Below, piece after piece: positions 1 to 8,080 of a stretch of 64,000 bases of DNA. Source of the stretch: an uncultured Draconibacterium sp. (GTDB lineage: Bacteria > Bacteroidota > Bacteroidia > Bacteroidales > Prolixibacteraceae). Position numbers and translations under genes: made by a program. Where the stretch lies: assembly GCF_963677575.1 (NCBI RefSeq), contig NZ_OY782038.1, positions 620,001 through 684,000 of the forward strand. Direction: 5' to 3'. Position 1 is the first letter of the stretch; each line of letters opens with the position of its first letter. The notes below the pieces were generated by a model, which had not been told where the DNA came from, did not search any database, and saw only the letters and a program-made list of their open reading frames with translations.

Positions 1-2222
1 CATGCCATTGAAACAGAAGGGAAAATTGCATACTTACTATCGGGGAAAAATTTATCGGTGCCATCTCTACGTATTGTTGTAGCAACCACATAACGGTCTA
101 ATATATCAATATTGGCACGTATAAATTGCGAACGCTTTTCATCATCGTACCTGTACGAACCGGGAGTTATTATTCCGGTTGCAGCTCTTAAATTATCGTT
201 GGCAATTGCATCATGCTGTTCATCGTAGGCTACATTTAATCCGTAACCTGAATTGAGGTATTTACCGATACCAGCAACAACATTTAATGTCAGAAAATCA
301 TTAAACGATTTATCAAACGCTAAAGTTGCTTCCATGGTTTGATTCTCCCGGCTGTCAGTTCCAAGACTTCCCCTCGACTTATACATTTGGTCGAAATAAA
401 CATATGACGGAATAAATACAGACCTTTTTGTATTTTCCTTATTATTTCCGTAGAGTAGCTTAGCGGATAAAATATTTTTAATCAATTTTATATCAGCAAC
501 AAAGTTCAGATAAGTACCATCAGAGTTAGTATTATCTTCAATATCCTCCATTGCAACAGCATTTGGAAGATTAATGAATACAGAATAATCGCCATTTTCA
601 TCTTTCACCGGTACGTTTGACGGATACGCCAATGCTGCAGTTAAAGCTCCTGCGGCCTGGGCTCCCCTGCCATTCGAAGTACCTCCTACCGATGAATTAA
701 GGTAAAAATTCCGGTTAACATTAACAGTTGATGACAGATTAATAAACGAGTTAAGCTGAAAATCAATTTTGCTCCTTAATGAATAACGTTCCATTTTTGA
801 ATTTGAGACAGTACCTACCTGCTTAAAATAGTTGCCTGAAGTATAATACTGAATTCTTTCGCCACCACCTGTTATGTTTATATTATGGTTCGAAATGCTA
901 CCACTCCTCAAAACCTCGCCTAACCAATCTGTTGATTGAGCATTGCTTATCTCTGTATCAGAAAAAGCCGGGCTCCAGCCATTATCATACGGGGTAGAAC
1001 CATAAGGTACCATTGCATTGTTATACAAGTACTGTTCTTTGTTATAAACATTAACCAGATTCATATAATCCGGTGCATTTAATGGTTGTACATATTTGGT
1101 ATTTTCAACAATAGAAAAGCTACCATTGTATTTTACACTCAAAGGGCCTTTTTTCCCTTTTTTGGTTGTAATCAAAATAACTCCGTTTGCAGCACCAATA
1201 CCATAAATAGATGCTGATGCATCCTTTAATACCTCAACAGACTCTATGTCATCAGGATTTAAGCCCGCAAGCCCCGAACGATTAACTGAACTGGGAATCA
1301 CAGTCATAGATCCACCTGATTCTGTTTCCAATGAGCCATTAGGCATCATCACTCCGTCGATTATATAAATTGGGTTTTTCGCTCCCCGAATTGAAATATC
1401 AACATTTCCTCCGGGTTGTGCACTCTGAATTGTAGCCTGAAGACCCGCAGCACGCCCCAGCATTAATTGTGACATATTACTGTTCGATGATTTTGCAATA
1501 TCATCGGTACTGACTTTTGAAATAGATGTTGTTAAGTTTTTTCGGGATACTGATCCATACCCTACAGCAACTACTTCTTCGAGTCCAATAGCATCAACAG
1601 CCATTGTTACGTCTATTGTTGTTCTGTTACCAATTTCAATTTCCTGCGATCTCATACCAACAAACGAGAAGGTTACCGATTTGGAATCAGCCGGAATTTC
1701 CAGCGAGTAATTCCCGTCAAAATCGGTAGTTATTCCAATCGTAGTGCCGGTAACAATAACTGTTACCCCGGGAAGCGGTTCTCCTTTTTCATCGGTTACC
1801 TTACCAGAAACGGATTTTTGTTGTTGTAATGCTCCTAATTCTCTTTTAAGCATCTCGGGGGTTGTTAACACAATAATGCGATCTCGTATTGAATAATCAA
1901 CATCTGTACCGTTAAATACCAGCGCCAGAGTCTGCTCTATTTTTTCGTTTTCAACGGTTACATTAACTTTTCTTTCTACATCAATAAGGTTTTCGCTATA
2001 CAAAAAATAGAACTCACTTTGTTCTTCAATATTCTTTATAACTTCCTTAACAGTGGCTCCATGCATGTCTAAATTAAGCATTTTACTTTGCGAATAACTT
2101 TTATTGGCAAAAACTCCAGCCACTGAAACCAATAACAGGAAAACCGTTAGTTTCATTACTTTCAATAGTTTAATTAGCCCGGAAAATTTCCAATCCCGAG
2201 TAAAACAGAATCTTTTTTTCAT
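1..2222 (-). CDS. SusC/RagA-family TonB-linked outer membrane receptor, STN type (partial, N-terminal 740 residues)
   Basis: TonB-dependent outer-membrane importer. The frame opens at the ATG whose complement is 2220-2222 and runs off the left edge, so the C-terminal part of the barrel is missing. In order it shows a long N-region and signal segment (MKLTVFLLLVSVAGVFA), an STN domain at about residues 45-120, a carboxypeptidase-D regulatory-like domain beginning VSGKVTDEKGEPLPGVTV, a plug domain with SIRGAKNPIYIIDGVMMP and IYGIGAANGVILITTKKGKK, then the start of the barrel. An N-terminal STN domain is the hallmark of receptors that signal through a FecR anti-sigma factor, and such a gene lies immediately upstream with its sigma factor. 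The substrate cannot be read from sequence. A SusD partner would lie left of the window. Confidence 0.93.
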   Translation of the reverse strand, partial: MKKRFCFTRDWKFSGLIKLLKVMKLTVFLLLVSVAGVFANKSYSQSKMLNLDMHGATVKEVIKNIEEQSEFYFLYSENLIDVERKVNVTVENEKIEQTLALVFNGTDVDYSIRDRIIVLTTPEMLKRELGALQQQKSVSGKVTDEKGEPLPGVTVIVTGTTIGITTDFDGNYSLEIPADSKSVTFSFVGMRSQEIEIGNRTTIDVTMAVDAIGLEEVVAVGYGSVSRKNLTTSISKVSTDDIAKSSNSNMSQLMLGRAAGLQATIQSAQPGGNVDISIRGAKNPIYIIDGVMMPNGSLETESGGSMTVIPSSVNRSGLAGLNPDDIESVEVLKDASASIYGIGAANGVILITTKKGKKGPLSVKYNGSFSIVENTKYVQPLNAPDYMNLVNVYNKEQYLYNNAMVPYGSTPYDNGWSPAFSDTEISNAQSTDWLGEVLRSGSISNHNINITGGGERIQYYTSGNYFKQVGTVSNSKMERYSLRSKIDFQLNSFINLSSTVNVNRNFYLNSSVGGTSNGRGAQAAGALTAALAYPSNVPVKDENGDYSVFINLPNAVAMEDIEDNTNSDGTYLNFVADIKLIKNILSAKLLYGNNKENTKRSVFIPSYVYFDQMYKSRGSLGTDSRENQTMEATLAFDKSFNDFLTLNVVAGIGKYLNSGYGLNVAYDEQHDAIANDNLRAATGIITPGSYRYDDEKRSQFIRANIDILDRYVVATTIRRDGTDKFFPDSKYAIFPSVSMA

Positions 2223-2376
2223 ATTTTTGTATTGTTTTAGTTAGAAATGCCCTGTAAAGTGAAGCGTACAGGGTAATTTTTACAATCTCAGGGGAAATGT
2301 TAATAGCATTTCCCTGTTGTTTTAAAAAAGCAGGTTGTTCATAGGCATTTAAGTTTTAGTTCAGTTTAATTTAACT

Positions 2377-3432
2377 TTATCTCTTTCTCTCAATTAATAT
2401 TCTTTGTTTTGAAAATGTTCCATCAGGATTCTTTGTGCGCGGCAATGTCCGGTAACTAATCGGTGTTGCAACCGACAATAATTCAAGTATTTGAAAAAGC
2501 GGCTCATCAACAAAGGTTACTGTATACTTGTATTTCGTTACCTCTTTTTCAACCAGTATTTCAACATTAAACATTCGACTTAACCTTTGGGCAACCTCTT
2601 CTATCGGTTCATTCTCGAAAACCAACCTTCCATCTTTCCATGCAATATATTTTTCAACCTGCACCAAACACGACTTTAAAACGTTAGTCTTCTTGTCATA
2701 TATTATATGCTGACTGGGTATCAGTTCTTTTAAAGTTTCAACATTTCCGTTGTTATTCATTTTCTCTACCAACACCTTTCCTTCTATAAGTGTAGTTGCA
2801 ATATTATTATTTTCAGGATATGCGTTCACATTAAAAACCGTACCCAACGCTCTAATATCAATACCACCTGCAGTAACTACAAAAGGTTTGTCAGGATTAT
2901 GAGCCACCTCAAAATAAGCTTCACCAGTTAAAGCGACACCGCGAGTCTCTCCCCTAAAATTCTGCGGGTATTTTATCCGGCTGCTATAATTAAGATGAAC
3001 CACGGATCCGTCTGACAACTCAACAACAGTTCGCGAACCAACAGGTGCAATCACTTCTAAAGAATCCACATATACCGTTGCAATTTGGTTTGTTAACCTT
3101 GCATTTTCAGAAATGGTATAAAATAAAAAGGCCAAAATCGGAATTAAAATGACAGCAGCAGCTTTCGATATCCAGCTAACTACCCGGTAATTCTTTCTCG
3201 GCCCCCTAAGAGGTTCTTCAATATTTAATTTATGGTGAATTTTATCAAGTAGAATATCCAGTTTTTCATCTGACACACTGCTGTCTCCTTCCTTAAAATG
3301 TTGCCAATCAATCTTGCTAAGCTCCTTACTTTCACTGAAGAAGAATTCTTGCTTTATCCACTGCATAACCTCCTCAACTTCCTGTGATGTACAGCAGTTA
3401 TTCAAATATTTATCCAGCAGCTCTTTTGTCAT
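2377..3432 (-). CDS. FecR-family anti-sigma factor
   Basis: Inner-membrane anti-sigma/signal-transfer protein linking the STN-type SusC receptor downstream to the ECF sigma factor upstream. The first ~85 residues are the cytoplasmic sigma-binding part. One membrane segment follows (AAAVILIPILAFLFYTI, about residues 91-107). The periplasmic FecR domain (VGSRTVVELSDGSVVHLNYS, then GEAYFEVAHNPDKPFVV) comes next, and a C-terminal DUF4974-like region ends the protein. The length of 351 aa is typical of Bacteroidota members. The order sigma - fecR - susC on one strand is the standard arrangement and implies control of the receptor by its own substrate. No frameshift or missing part is seen. Confidence 0.95.
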   Translation of the reverse strand: MTKELLDKYLNNCCTSQEVEEVMQWIKQEFFFSESKELSKIDWQHFKEGDSSVSDEKLDILLDKIHHKLNIEEPLRGPRKNYRVVSWISKAAAVILIPILAFLFYTISENARLTNQIATVYVDSLEVIAPVGSRTVVELSDGSVVHLNYSSRIKYPQNFRGETRGVALTGEAYFEVAHNPDKPFVVTAGGIDIRALGTVFNVNAYPENNNIATTLIEGKVLVEKMNNNGNVETLKELIPSQHIIYDKKTNVLKSCLVQVEKYIAWKDGRLVFENEPIEEVAQRLSRMFNVEILVEKEVTKYKYTVTFVDEPLFQILELLSVATPISYRTLPRTKNPDGTFSKQRILIERKR

Positions 3433-3565
3433 CTTTCTTTCTCTGAACGGGACCTCATTATTACTGAGGCCCCTAAAAACTAACTAAACTATCATATAAT
3501 GATACCTTTTACAAGTTATACAATTTGACAAACCGAAAGGACTAATAAAAAGATGAAATTTTTGA

Positions 3566-4150
3566 CTAAAGGAACAAACTAATAAATAGGACACTAACTA
3601 TTAGTCCATTATCGAGCTTTTTTTTAAAAAAAGAAAGTGTAGTTACCAGATGGTTCTTTACTGTATTTGTTGATATGCCCAGCTTTTCTGCTATTTCTTT
3701 ATGACTTAATCCCTCTTCTCGGCTTAATTGATAAATTTCTTGTTGACGGGGAGATAATTCCTTTAACAAGTCTTGAAATTTATCAATTAACTCTTTATAA
3801 TAAATTTCATCGGTAAGTTCGTAGCTCTCATCAATGTGCTGAAGCGATTTTACGTATTCTTTATACTTTTGTTCAGGTACCCTTTTTTTAAGTAAATTTA
3901 CCGTTGCATTATGTGCTATAGTGAACAGAAAAGACTCAAAAGATGAATAGGTATTAATAGCATCGCGACTCTTCCATATTTTTATAAAAACTTCCTGAAC
4001 TATTTCTTCTGCATCTGTTTCCTGCTTAACATAGCGCAAAACAAAACCATATAACCTTCTGGAATATTTTTTATAGATGAGATCGAAAGCAGACATATCT
4101 CCTTTTTTCAGGAGCTTTACCAGTTCAATATTAGATTTGTTATTATTCAA
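3566..4150 (-). CDS. RNA polymerase ECF sigma factor (SusC-associated)
   Basis: A 194-aa sigma-70 of the extracytoplasmic-function class. Region 2 covers about residues 20-90 (AFDLIYKKYSRRLYGFVLRY, then DAEEIVQEVFIKIWKSRD). Region 4 covers about 120-175, with the helix-turn-helix LSHKEIAEKLGISTNTVKNH. The last residues (SVLFISLFL) form a short hydrophobic tail, seen in some Bacteroidota ECF factors. It is the first gene of the sigma/FecR/SusC unit and is expected to direct transcription of the receptor when FecR releases it. The gap to fecR is 133 bases. Confidence 0.95.
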   Translation of the reverse strand: MNNNKSNIELVKLLKKGDMSAFDLIYKKYSRRLYGFVLRYVKQETDAEEIVQEVFIKIWKSRDAINTYSSFESFLFTIAHNATVNLLKKRVPEQKYKEYVKSLQHIDESYELTDEIYYKELIDKFQDLLKELSPRQQEIYQLSREEGLSHKEIAEKLGISTNTVKNHLVTTLSFFKKKLDNGLIVSVLFISLFL

Positions 4151-4862
4151 GTATTAGTTTAACTGTTAGTGCTACAAAAGTATCAATTAAAATTAATCAA
4201 GAAAATAAATGAAATATAACAAATTTCTTATTAAGAAACGATATATACCTGGTATTGAACAAGATAGCCTAAAACATAATATAAACAGGAATGAATATTT
4301 CTTGATTGACACAAACAACTCATGTTAAGGATACAAATATCCCCTATATAAGATCAGATCTCTTATGTATTTAGGGATAAGTCGAATTCCTCTACTTTTG
4401 GGTGTGTCGGATAATGGGAGGAGGTCATACAGAATCCCAATCATCCTCCTTCACAAGTAATCCAGTAGACAATTCAATTCTTTTTCTTTTATGTGTAACT
4501 CTCACATAAATAGGGCAATTTCCATTTGATCTCTTCTTTGATGTTCTTAACAGAAATAAGATTGTAACTCTCATCATAAATAATTAAAAAACAGGACCCG
4601 AGTCACCGTATTTGACACCTAAAATTACATTATGAGAGGGCACAAAACAACAGCAAACGAGACCAATTCAAACCAATTAACACTAACTATTTCAGATAGT
4701 TACGAAGTTTTTTATGCCCCTTTTTATCCTATTTAACACATGAGGCACCAAATAGTCCCTCCAAAGTTGACTAAATTTGACCTTTTCTGGGGATTCAGAA
4801 AAACAAAAAGGCACTTAAATCATTGATTTTAAATGCCTTAAATCAATTTTAGTTTCAAAACT
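4151..4862. other. Host intergenic stretch left of the integrated element
   Basis: About 700 bases between the sigma factor and the left attachment repeat. I see no convincing reading frame on either strand. It is AT-rich, with one clear hairpin near its right end (listed separately as a terminator). Before insertion this segment would have been the sequence immediately downstream of the tRNA-Arg gene. Confidence 0.6.
4808..4839 (-). terminator. Rho-independent terminator, probably the original tRNA-Arg terminator
   Basis: Read on the minus strand, the arms AAGGCATTTAAA and TTTAAGTGCCTT enclose a short loop and are followed by TTTGTTTTT. It lies 23 bases left of the left attachment repeat, which is the displaced 3' half of tRNA-Arg. 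This is where the terminator of that tRNA gene would have been before the 5.1-kb element separated them. The hairpin is seen directly. Its former ownership is inferred. Confidence 0.65.
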
Positions 4863-4909
4863 TGTACCCCGGACGGGATTCGAACCCATGACCTACTGCT
4901 TAGAAGGCA
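4863..4909 (-). repeat. Left attachment repeat (attL), duplicate of tRNA-Arg 3' half
   Basis: 47 bp identical to 9915-9961. It covers the tRNA from the anticodon loop to just past the 3' end. The flanking element sequence (4910-4934) still resembles a decayed 5' half of the same tRNA, sharing CTATCC and TACCGG in the same order as the real gene. The element's own attP therefore may carry a degenerate full-length tRNA copy. Confidence 0.9.
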
Positions 4910-4968
4910 ACCTGACCTATCCTAATACCGGACTTATATTCAACTCATTAAGCGAGCTGCAAAATCTC

Positions 4969-4989
4969 ATTTCAAAGATATTTCAAAGA
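4969..4989 (+). repeat. Paired ATTTCAAAGA repeats, left end (putative recombinase arm sites)
   Basis: ATTTCAAAGA occurs at 4969-4978 and again at 4980-4989, exactly 11 bp apart. The same pair with the same spacing occurs near the other end at 9755-9775. A TTAAGCGAG box (4948-4956) lies between this pair and the att repeat, and its reverse complement occurs at 8397-8405. The location and spacing suggest arm-type binding sites for the integrase or an excision factor. That role is an inference. Confidence 0.5.
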
Positions 4990-5144
4990 TCATCCTGTTT
5001 TTGACCGTCTTTTCTGGTCCTTTTCAGGTAGTTATTTTGATTGTTCAACAAAGCAACCTCCTGCTCCAATGCCGATATTGTTTTATTAGCTTTTTGCAGC
5101 TGCCGCCGTAACGATTCTATTTGTTGATCTTTTGTCATTGTCAT
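4983..5144 (-). CDS. Small coiled-coil protein of the element (53 aa)
   Basis: Too short for most gene callers but well placed. Its ATG (complement of 5142-5144) overlaps the TAA stop of the upstream 129-aa gene by one base (TAATG), which suggests translational coupling. The product starts MTMTKDQQIESLRRQLQKAN and continues as one amphipathic helix with heptad-like leucines (TISALEQEVALLNNQ), ending in a basic tail. It is probably a dimerising helical protein. I recognise no family. Its last codons overlap the ATTTCAAAGA end repeat. Confidence 0.5.
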   Translation of the reverse strand: MTMTKDQQIESLRRQLQKANKTISALEQEVALLNNQNNYLKRTRKDGQKQDDL

Positions 5145-5533
5145 TAGTTACATATTTGCATGAAATCCTCAGCAGTAATATTCAACACTTCTTTTGCAGG
5201 ATATGCATTTCTGACCGACTTAATTTTCTCCACCAGCGCACATAAATGATTCAGTTTATTATCCTGAACAGCGTAAAATACCCTAGTCTTATCAGCGTGG
5301 CTACCAAACGTGTTTCCGTTGTAGGTTAAAGTATTCCCCTTCCAGTCGACAGACTTCCAGAAAATGCGGTTAAACTGATCCCACTTTGCATACACCTCGT
5401 CGCGGTTCGTTTTTAGTACATTCTTTTCTCCAGATGTGAATTCATCAAACTCCTGGCACAAGCGTATCACCTCCAGGTAGAACTTCGAGTGGTTTTTATT
5501 GAATTCAATTTGTATGGAGAAATCCGGGATCAT
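5144..5533 (-). CDS. Element protein of unknown function (129 aa)
   Basis: Soluble protein without signal peptide or membrane segment, beginning MIPDFSIQIEFNKNH. It is rich in aromatic residues, with mixed helix and strand (WDQFNRIFWKSVDWKGNTL). I recognise no domain. It is followed without a gap by a 53-aa coiled-coil gene and preceded by a lipoprotein gene on the same strand, so the three may be cotranscribed as cargo of the integrative element. Confidence 0.7.
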   Translation of the reverse strand: MIPDFSIQIEFNKNHSKFYLEVIRLCQEFDEFTSGEKNVLKTNRDEVYAKWDQFNRIFWKSVDWKGNTLTYNGNTFGSHADKTRVFYAVQDNKLNHLCALVEKIKSVRNAYPAKEVLNITAEDFMQICN

Positions 5534-5547
5534 ACCAACAAAATCAG

Positions 5548-5889
5548 CTATTCAACAGGTGTCAACGTATACTCATGTACCGGATTATATTCCATCACCC
5601 AAAGGAAAGGAACCAAAACAAAGACGCCGCCGATTATAGCTTCAACGTCAGCTTTCTCATTCCTTTTTATTGAAGTATTTAGGTCTTCATATCCTTCCAT
5701 TTTTAAGACAACATCTGTTTCCGTACCGACAATTTTAGTGTCAGTCATTTTATAAGGCGTATCACCTACATACTGATCATCCAAAAATACCTTTGCCGCT
5801 GATGGTACAGACTGGATCATAGTAGTGCCTTTACATCCCGATAATAAGATGATTACCGCAACTATAAAAGCGGAATACTTAACAATCAT
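5548..5889 (-). CDS. PEGA-domain lipoprotein carried by the element
   Basis: The open frame extends to 6015, but I start at Met at 5889, where a signal peptide of the right length begins (MIVKYSAFIVAVIILLSGCK) and AGGAACT precedes the ATG. Cleavage and lipidation are expected at the Cys of the LLSGC box. The next ~45 residues match a PEGA domain (SVPSAAKVFLDDQYVGDTPY, then VVLKMEGYEDL). A hydrophobic patch (GGVFVLVPFLWVMEYN) near the C-terminus is unusual for a soluble lipoprotein. Surface lipoproteins on small integrative elements can be lysogenic-conversion or exclusion factors. That is only a suggestion here. Met at 5904 is an alternative start. Confidence 0.75.
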   Translation of the reverse strand: MIVKYSAFIVAVIILLSGCKGTTMIQSVPSAAKVFLDDQYVGDTPYKMTDTKIVGTETDVVLKMEGYEDLNTSIKRNEKADVEAIIGGVFVLVPFLWVMEYNPVHEYTLTPVE

Positions 5890-5969
5890 GTTAGTTCCTT
5901 TCATACAATTATATTTTAAGTTCATGAATTCTATTACTAACGACGAAGCCGGTGAACTCGCCCGAAAAT

Positions 5970-6248
5970 TCAAAGCCCTTCGGGAAATGCTAACGGAGAA
6001 ACAACCTTTATCCATTCCGTCACCTCGTTACGAAGCTCAATCAATCCTGTTACTTTATTACCGCGTAACAAATCTTTAGCAATTCGCTTGTTCAAATCTC
6101 CGTTAAAGTTTATCAGCCAGGCAAGGTTTTCACGGGCATTACGTTTCATTTTCACATCGCCCTGTATCAACTGCATCCTTTGCAGCAGGTATTCAGTAAT
6201 TTGCTGTTGTTTCCAGGTTTCAATTATGTTTTGGGATTCGTCTTTCAT
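5970..6248 (-). CDS. Element protein of unknown function (92 aa)
   Basis: A charged, helix-rich small protein (MKDESQNIIETWKQQQITEY...). It has no signal peptide, and I recognise no motif. Its reading frame ends 80 bases before the lipoprotein start on the same strand. The codon pattern is plausible and the start codon is unambiguous. It may be structural or regulatory cargo. Confidence 0.55.
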   Translation of the reverse strand: MKDESQNIIETWKQQQITEYLLQRMQLIQGDVKMKRNARENLAWLINFNGDLNKRIAKDLLRGNKVTGLIELRNEVTEWIKVVSPLAFPEGL

Positions 6249-6382
6249 TATTATTAAATAAATTAATTATATTAGATGTCCCTTTGACTCGCAGTATGGC
6301 CTTTTAATAACCTTTAATGTTGTTGGGTAATAATCGTTCGCCGTTTTATTAATAACCGGTGCGTTATTGTATTTATTAACTT

Positions 6383-6757
6383 TTAGGTACCGGTTTGTTT
6401 GTTTAACTCTTCATTTCTGCGCATAGTCATGTCGTCGATAATTCTCTCATACCGCGCACACCTTTCTTTTAACTCATAAATTTCATCAATTAACTGCTTA
6501 TACATCTCTGGTTCTTCTTTTGGGTTATTAATAGTATTATTTGTGGAGCTTTTTATCATATCACCGTTTCCGGTAAGAAGCCAGTCCACATTTAAATCAG
6601 GAAATTCATTTTTAATCTTAGTAATAGATTTATCTCCTATTGATTTTCTAATATTTTTTACATACGCGTTTGATAAACCAACTTTTTTTTCAAAAGATGC
6701 TGGATTTAAGCCTTTTTTTTCAATAAATTCTAGTAGTCTATCCCGAACGCTACTCAT
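6383..6757 (-). CDS. CI-like helix-turn-helix regulator of the element (124 aa)
   Basis: I place the start at 6757 (MSSVRDRLLEFIEKKGLNPA). The longer frame to 6868 would run through the divergent promoter and the next gene. The first ~65 residues are an HTH_3-type DNA-binding domain of the Bacteroidota phage-repressor kind (FEKKVGLSNAYVKNIRK, then FPDLNVDWLLTGNGDM). A short helical C-terminus (YKQLIDEIYELKERCARYER) is probably for dimerisation. There is no S24 peptidase domain, so RecA-triggered self-cleavage is not expected. It is divergent from a 62-aa membrane protein, and the gap between them holds three phased repeats, the likely operator. Confidence 0.82.
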   Translation of the reverse strand: MSSVRDRLLEFIEKKGLNPASFEKKVGLSNAYVKNIRKSIGDKSITKIKNEFPDLNVDWLLTGNGDMIKSSTNNTINNPKEEPEMYKQLIDEIYELKERCARYERIIDDMTMRRNEELNKQTGT

Positions 6758-6771
6758 TGTTAATTGTATTA

Positions 6772-6801
6772 TTGTTTTAAATTGTTCTATATTTGTTCTA
6801 A
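6772..6801. promoter_or_regulatory. Triple tandem operator between divergent element genes
   Basis: Three near-identical 9-mers lie in tandem: TTGTTTTAA (6772-6780), TTGTTCTAT (6782-6790) and TTGTTCTAA (6793-6801). They are spaced 10 and 11 bp apart, so they fall on the same face of the helix. They sit in the 61-bp gap between the CI-like regulator and the divergent 62-aa gene. Related boxes recur in the next divergent gap (7424-7473). This looks like an autoregulatory operator. Confidence 0.6.
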
Positions 6802-6818
6802 ATTCTAAAATTCTTGCG

Positions 6819-7007
6819 ATGAAAAAAGCGGTCAAGCAACTCAAAAAAGATCTGAAGGCACTCACCAACAGACACGATGTTCTTAGCGATTGGCAAGGTC
6901 AATCTAACGATTGGCTATATAAGCGCATAACTAGTATTAAATGGCTGGCAATTACCCTATTCATCGTTTCCATTGCTATCGATATTATCTGCCATAAATT
7001 AGGCTAA
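6819..7007 (+). CDS. Small single-pass membrane protein of the element (62 aa)
   Basis: It starts at the ATG at 6819 (MKKAVKQLKKDLKALTNRHD), 61 bases from the divergent regulator. A basic, helical N-terminal half precedes one membrane segment (WLAITLFIVSIAIDIICH) at the C-terminus. The layout recalls small phage-encoded membrane proteins such as superinfection-exclusion or holin-like peptides, but no family is recognised. Its 3' end overlaps the convergent 133-aa gene by 23 bases. Confidence 0.6.
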   Translation: MKKAVKQLKKDLKALTNRHDVLSDWQGQSNDWLYKRITSIKWLAITLFIVSIAIDIICHKLG

Positions 7008-7386
7008 CTACATACTTCATAAAATCCAGTATATTATCGCTTCCAACCGTGGATACAAACAAAGCTATCAAGCTAATTATGAAAGAATATTTCCTTATAT
7101 ACTCGGCATCGTACCAATGCGTTTCGTAATACACCCAACCCCTTTTTAATATTTTCTTGCCTTTTTTCGATACAACAAGAACTTTGCTTTTTTTATCTGG
7201 CTCTAATATTTTGTTGTCTTGCAAATCAGCTAACAAGCGATCAAGAAACTTTTTACCGTGCATCATTTCAATGTTTCTCCATAATTTTAAGTTTAATCTT
7301 TTTTTTAAAAATGCAGGCTCAAACCTTGAACGACTTATTCTACTTAATACTGAAAATGTTATTCTCTCTCTTTCTTTTTCGTCCAT
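6985..7386 (-). CDS. Element protein with winged-helix-like region and C-terminal membrane segment (133 aa)
   Basis: The frame extends to 7461, but the start at 7386 (MDEKERERITFSVLSRISRS) keeps the regulatory boxes outside the coding region. The middle part (FLDRLLADLQDNKILEPDKK, then VVSKKGKKILKRGW) reads like a winged helix with a beta hairpin. The C-terminus has a membrane segment (YSFIISLIALFVSTVGS). A membrane-tethered DNA-binding protein is one reading. I recognise no named family. Confidence 0.62.
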   Translation of the reverse strand: MDEKERERITFSVLSRISRSRFEPAFLKKRLNLKLWRNIEMMHGKKFLDRLLADLQDNKILEPDKKSKVLVVSKKGKKILKRGWVYYETHWYDAEYIRKYSFIISLIALFVSTVGSDNILDFMKYVVSLIYGR

Positions 7387-7423
7387 ATAACTACATGATA
7401 TATAGAGAATTAAAACATACATA

Positions 7424-7473
7424 TTAGAACGAAATCTATTTTGCTCTATATTTATTTGCAAATATTAGAACAA
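7424..7473. promoter_or_regulatory. Second operator region of the element
   Basis: The boxes TTAGAACGA (7424-7432) and TTAGAACAA (7465-7473) are reverse complements of the TTGTTCTAA boxes at 6782-6801. Between them TTGCTCTATATTT (7441-7453) matches TTGTTCTATATTT at 6782-6794 with one change. The region separates the minus-strand 133-aa gene from the plus-strand three-gene operon, so one regulator may control both divergent units of the element. Confidence 0.52.
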
Positions 7474-7523
7474 TGCTCTGTATTTGTATTTATTATTCAA
7501 TTAACAATTCAAAAATACTAAAA

Positions 7524-7775
7524 ATGGCAGATTCTAACAATACCACAAACGGGGGATTTCGCAAAGCCTGGGGAATGTTGCCCGCCGATGAGCAGCCAAA
7601 AATCAGGGAAAAAATTAAAGAAACATGCGGTTGGGCTTCCAACACTACTTTTTCTCAACGCTTAAATGGACACTCAGAATTTCGTCCGTTAGAAGTAGAA
7701 GCGCTGAAAGCAATATTCGCAGCATGGAACATCGACTTTGAAAAAGCTGAATACATTAAACAGTTAGCACAATGA
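7524..7775 (+). CDS. Small phage-type regulatory protein of the element (83 aa)
   Basis: The start at 7524 (MADSNNTTNGGFRKAWGMLP) is preferred over the upstream Met at 7473, which lies in the operator region. The core (WASNTTFSQRLNGHSEFRPL, then VEALKAIFAAWNIDF) has the spacing of a Cro-like helix-turn-helix and resembles small regulators of Bacteroidota prophages. It is the first gene of a three-gene operon, and its stop overlaps the next start by 4 bases (ATGA). It could be the antagonist of the CI-like regulator or an excision factor. Confidence 0.65.
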   Translation: MADSNNTTNGGFRKAWGMLPADEQPKIREKIKETCGWASNTTFSQRLNGHSEFRPLEVEALKAIFAAWNIDFEKAEYIKQLAQ

Positions 7776-8080
7776 ACCCCTTATCTAAACGCGAAATGCA
7801 GGTAGCAGATTTAGTACACCAAGGGTATATTGATAAGGAAATTGCCAACCAGCTAAACATTAGTTACGAAACGGTGCGTACCCACACAAAAAATATCAGG
7901 CGTAAATTAAACGCCCGTCATGCTGTAGATATTACCCGCATTTTTATTACCAAGCTAAAAGAGAATGCTATTCAAATCATTCTGGCTATAGCAGCTACAT
8001 ATCTCATTCATAAACATCCCGAGATAATTGATACCATTAAAACTTCATTAGTACATCATTTAAAAATCTCATTCAAATGA
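7772..8080 (+). CDS. LuxR-type helix-turn-helix protein with C-terminal membrane segment (102 aa)
   Basis: Residues 1-60 are a GerE/LuxR-type DNA-binding domain (LSKREMQVADLVHQGYIDKE, then IANQLNISYETVRTHTKNIR). There is no receiver or ligand domain. A hydrophobic segment follows (IQIILAIAATYLIH), so the protein may be anchored at the membrane. ATGA overlaps at both ends show translational coupling with its neighbours. A stand-alone LuxR domain in a minimal integrative element suggests control of host or element genes. Confidence 0.82.
   Translation: MNPLSKREMQVADLVHQGYIDKEIANQLNISYETVRTHTKNIRRKLNARHAVDITRIFITKLKENAIQIILAIAATYLIHKHPEIIDTIKTSLVHHLKISFK

Noticed and set aside
5825..6079. Plus-strand 84-codon frame over the PEGA lipoprotein region
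   Set aside because: Antisense shadow of the lipoprotein and 92-aa genes, with no start context.
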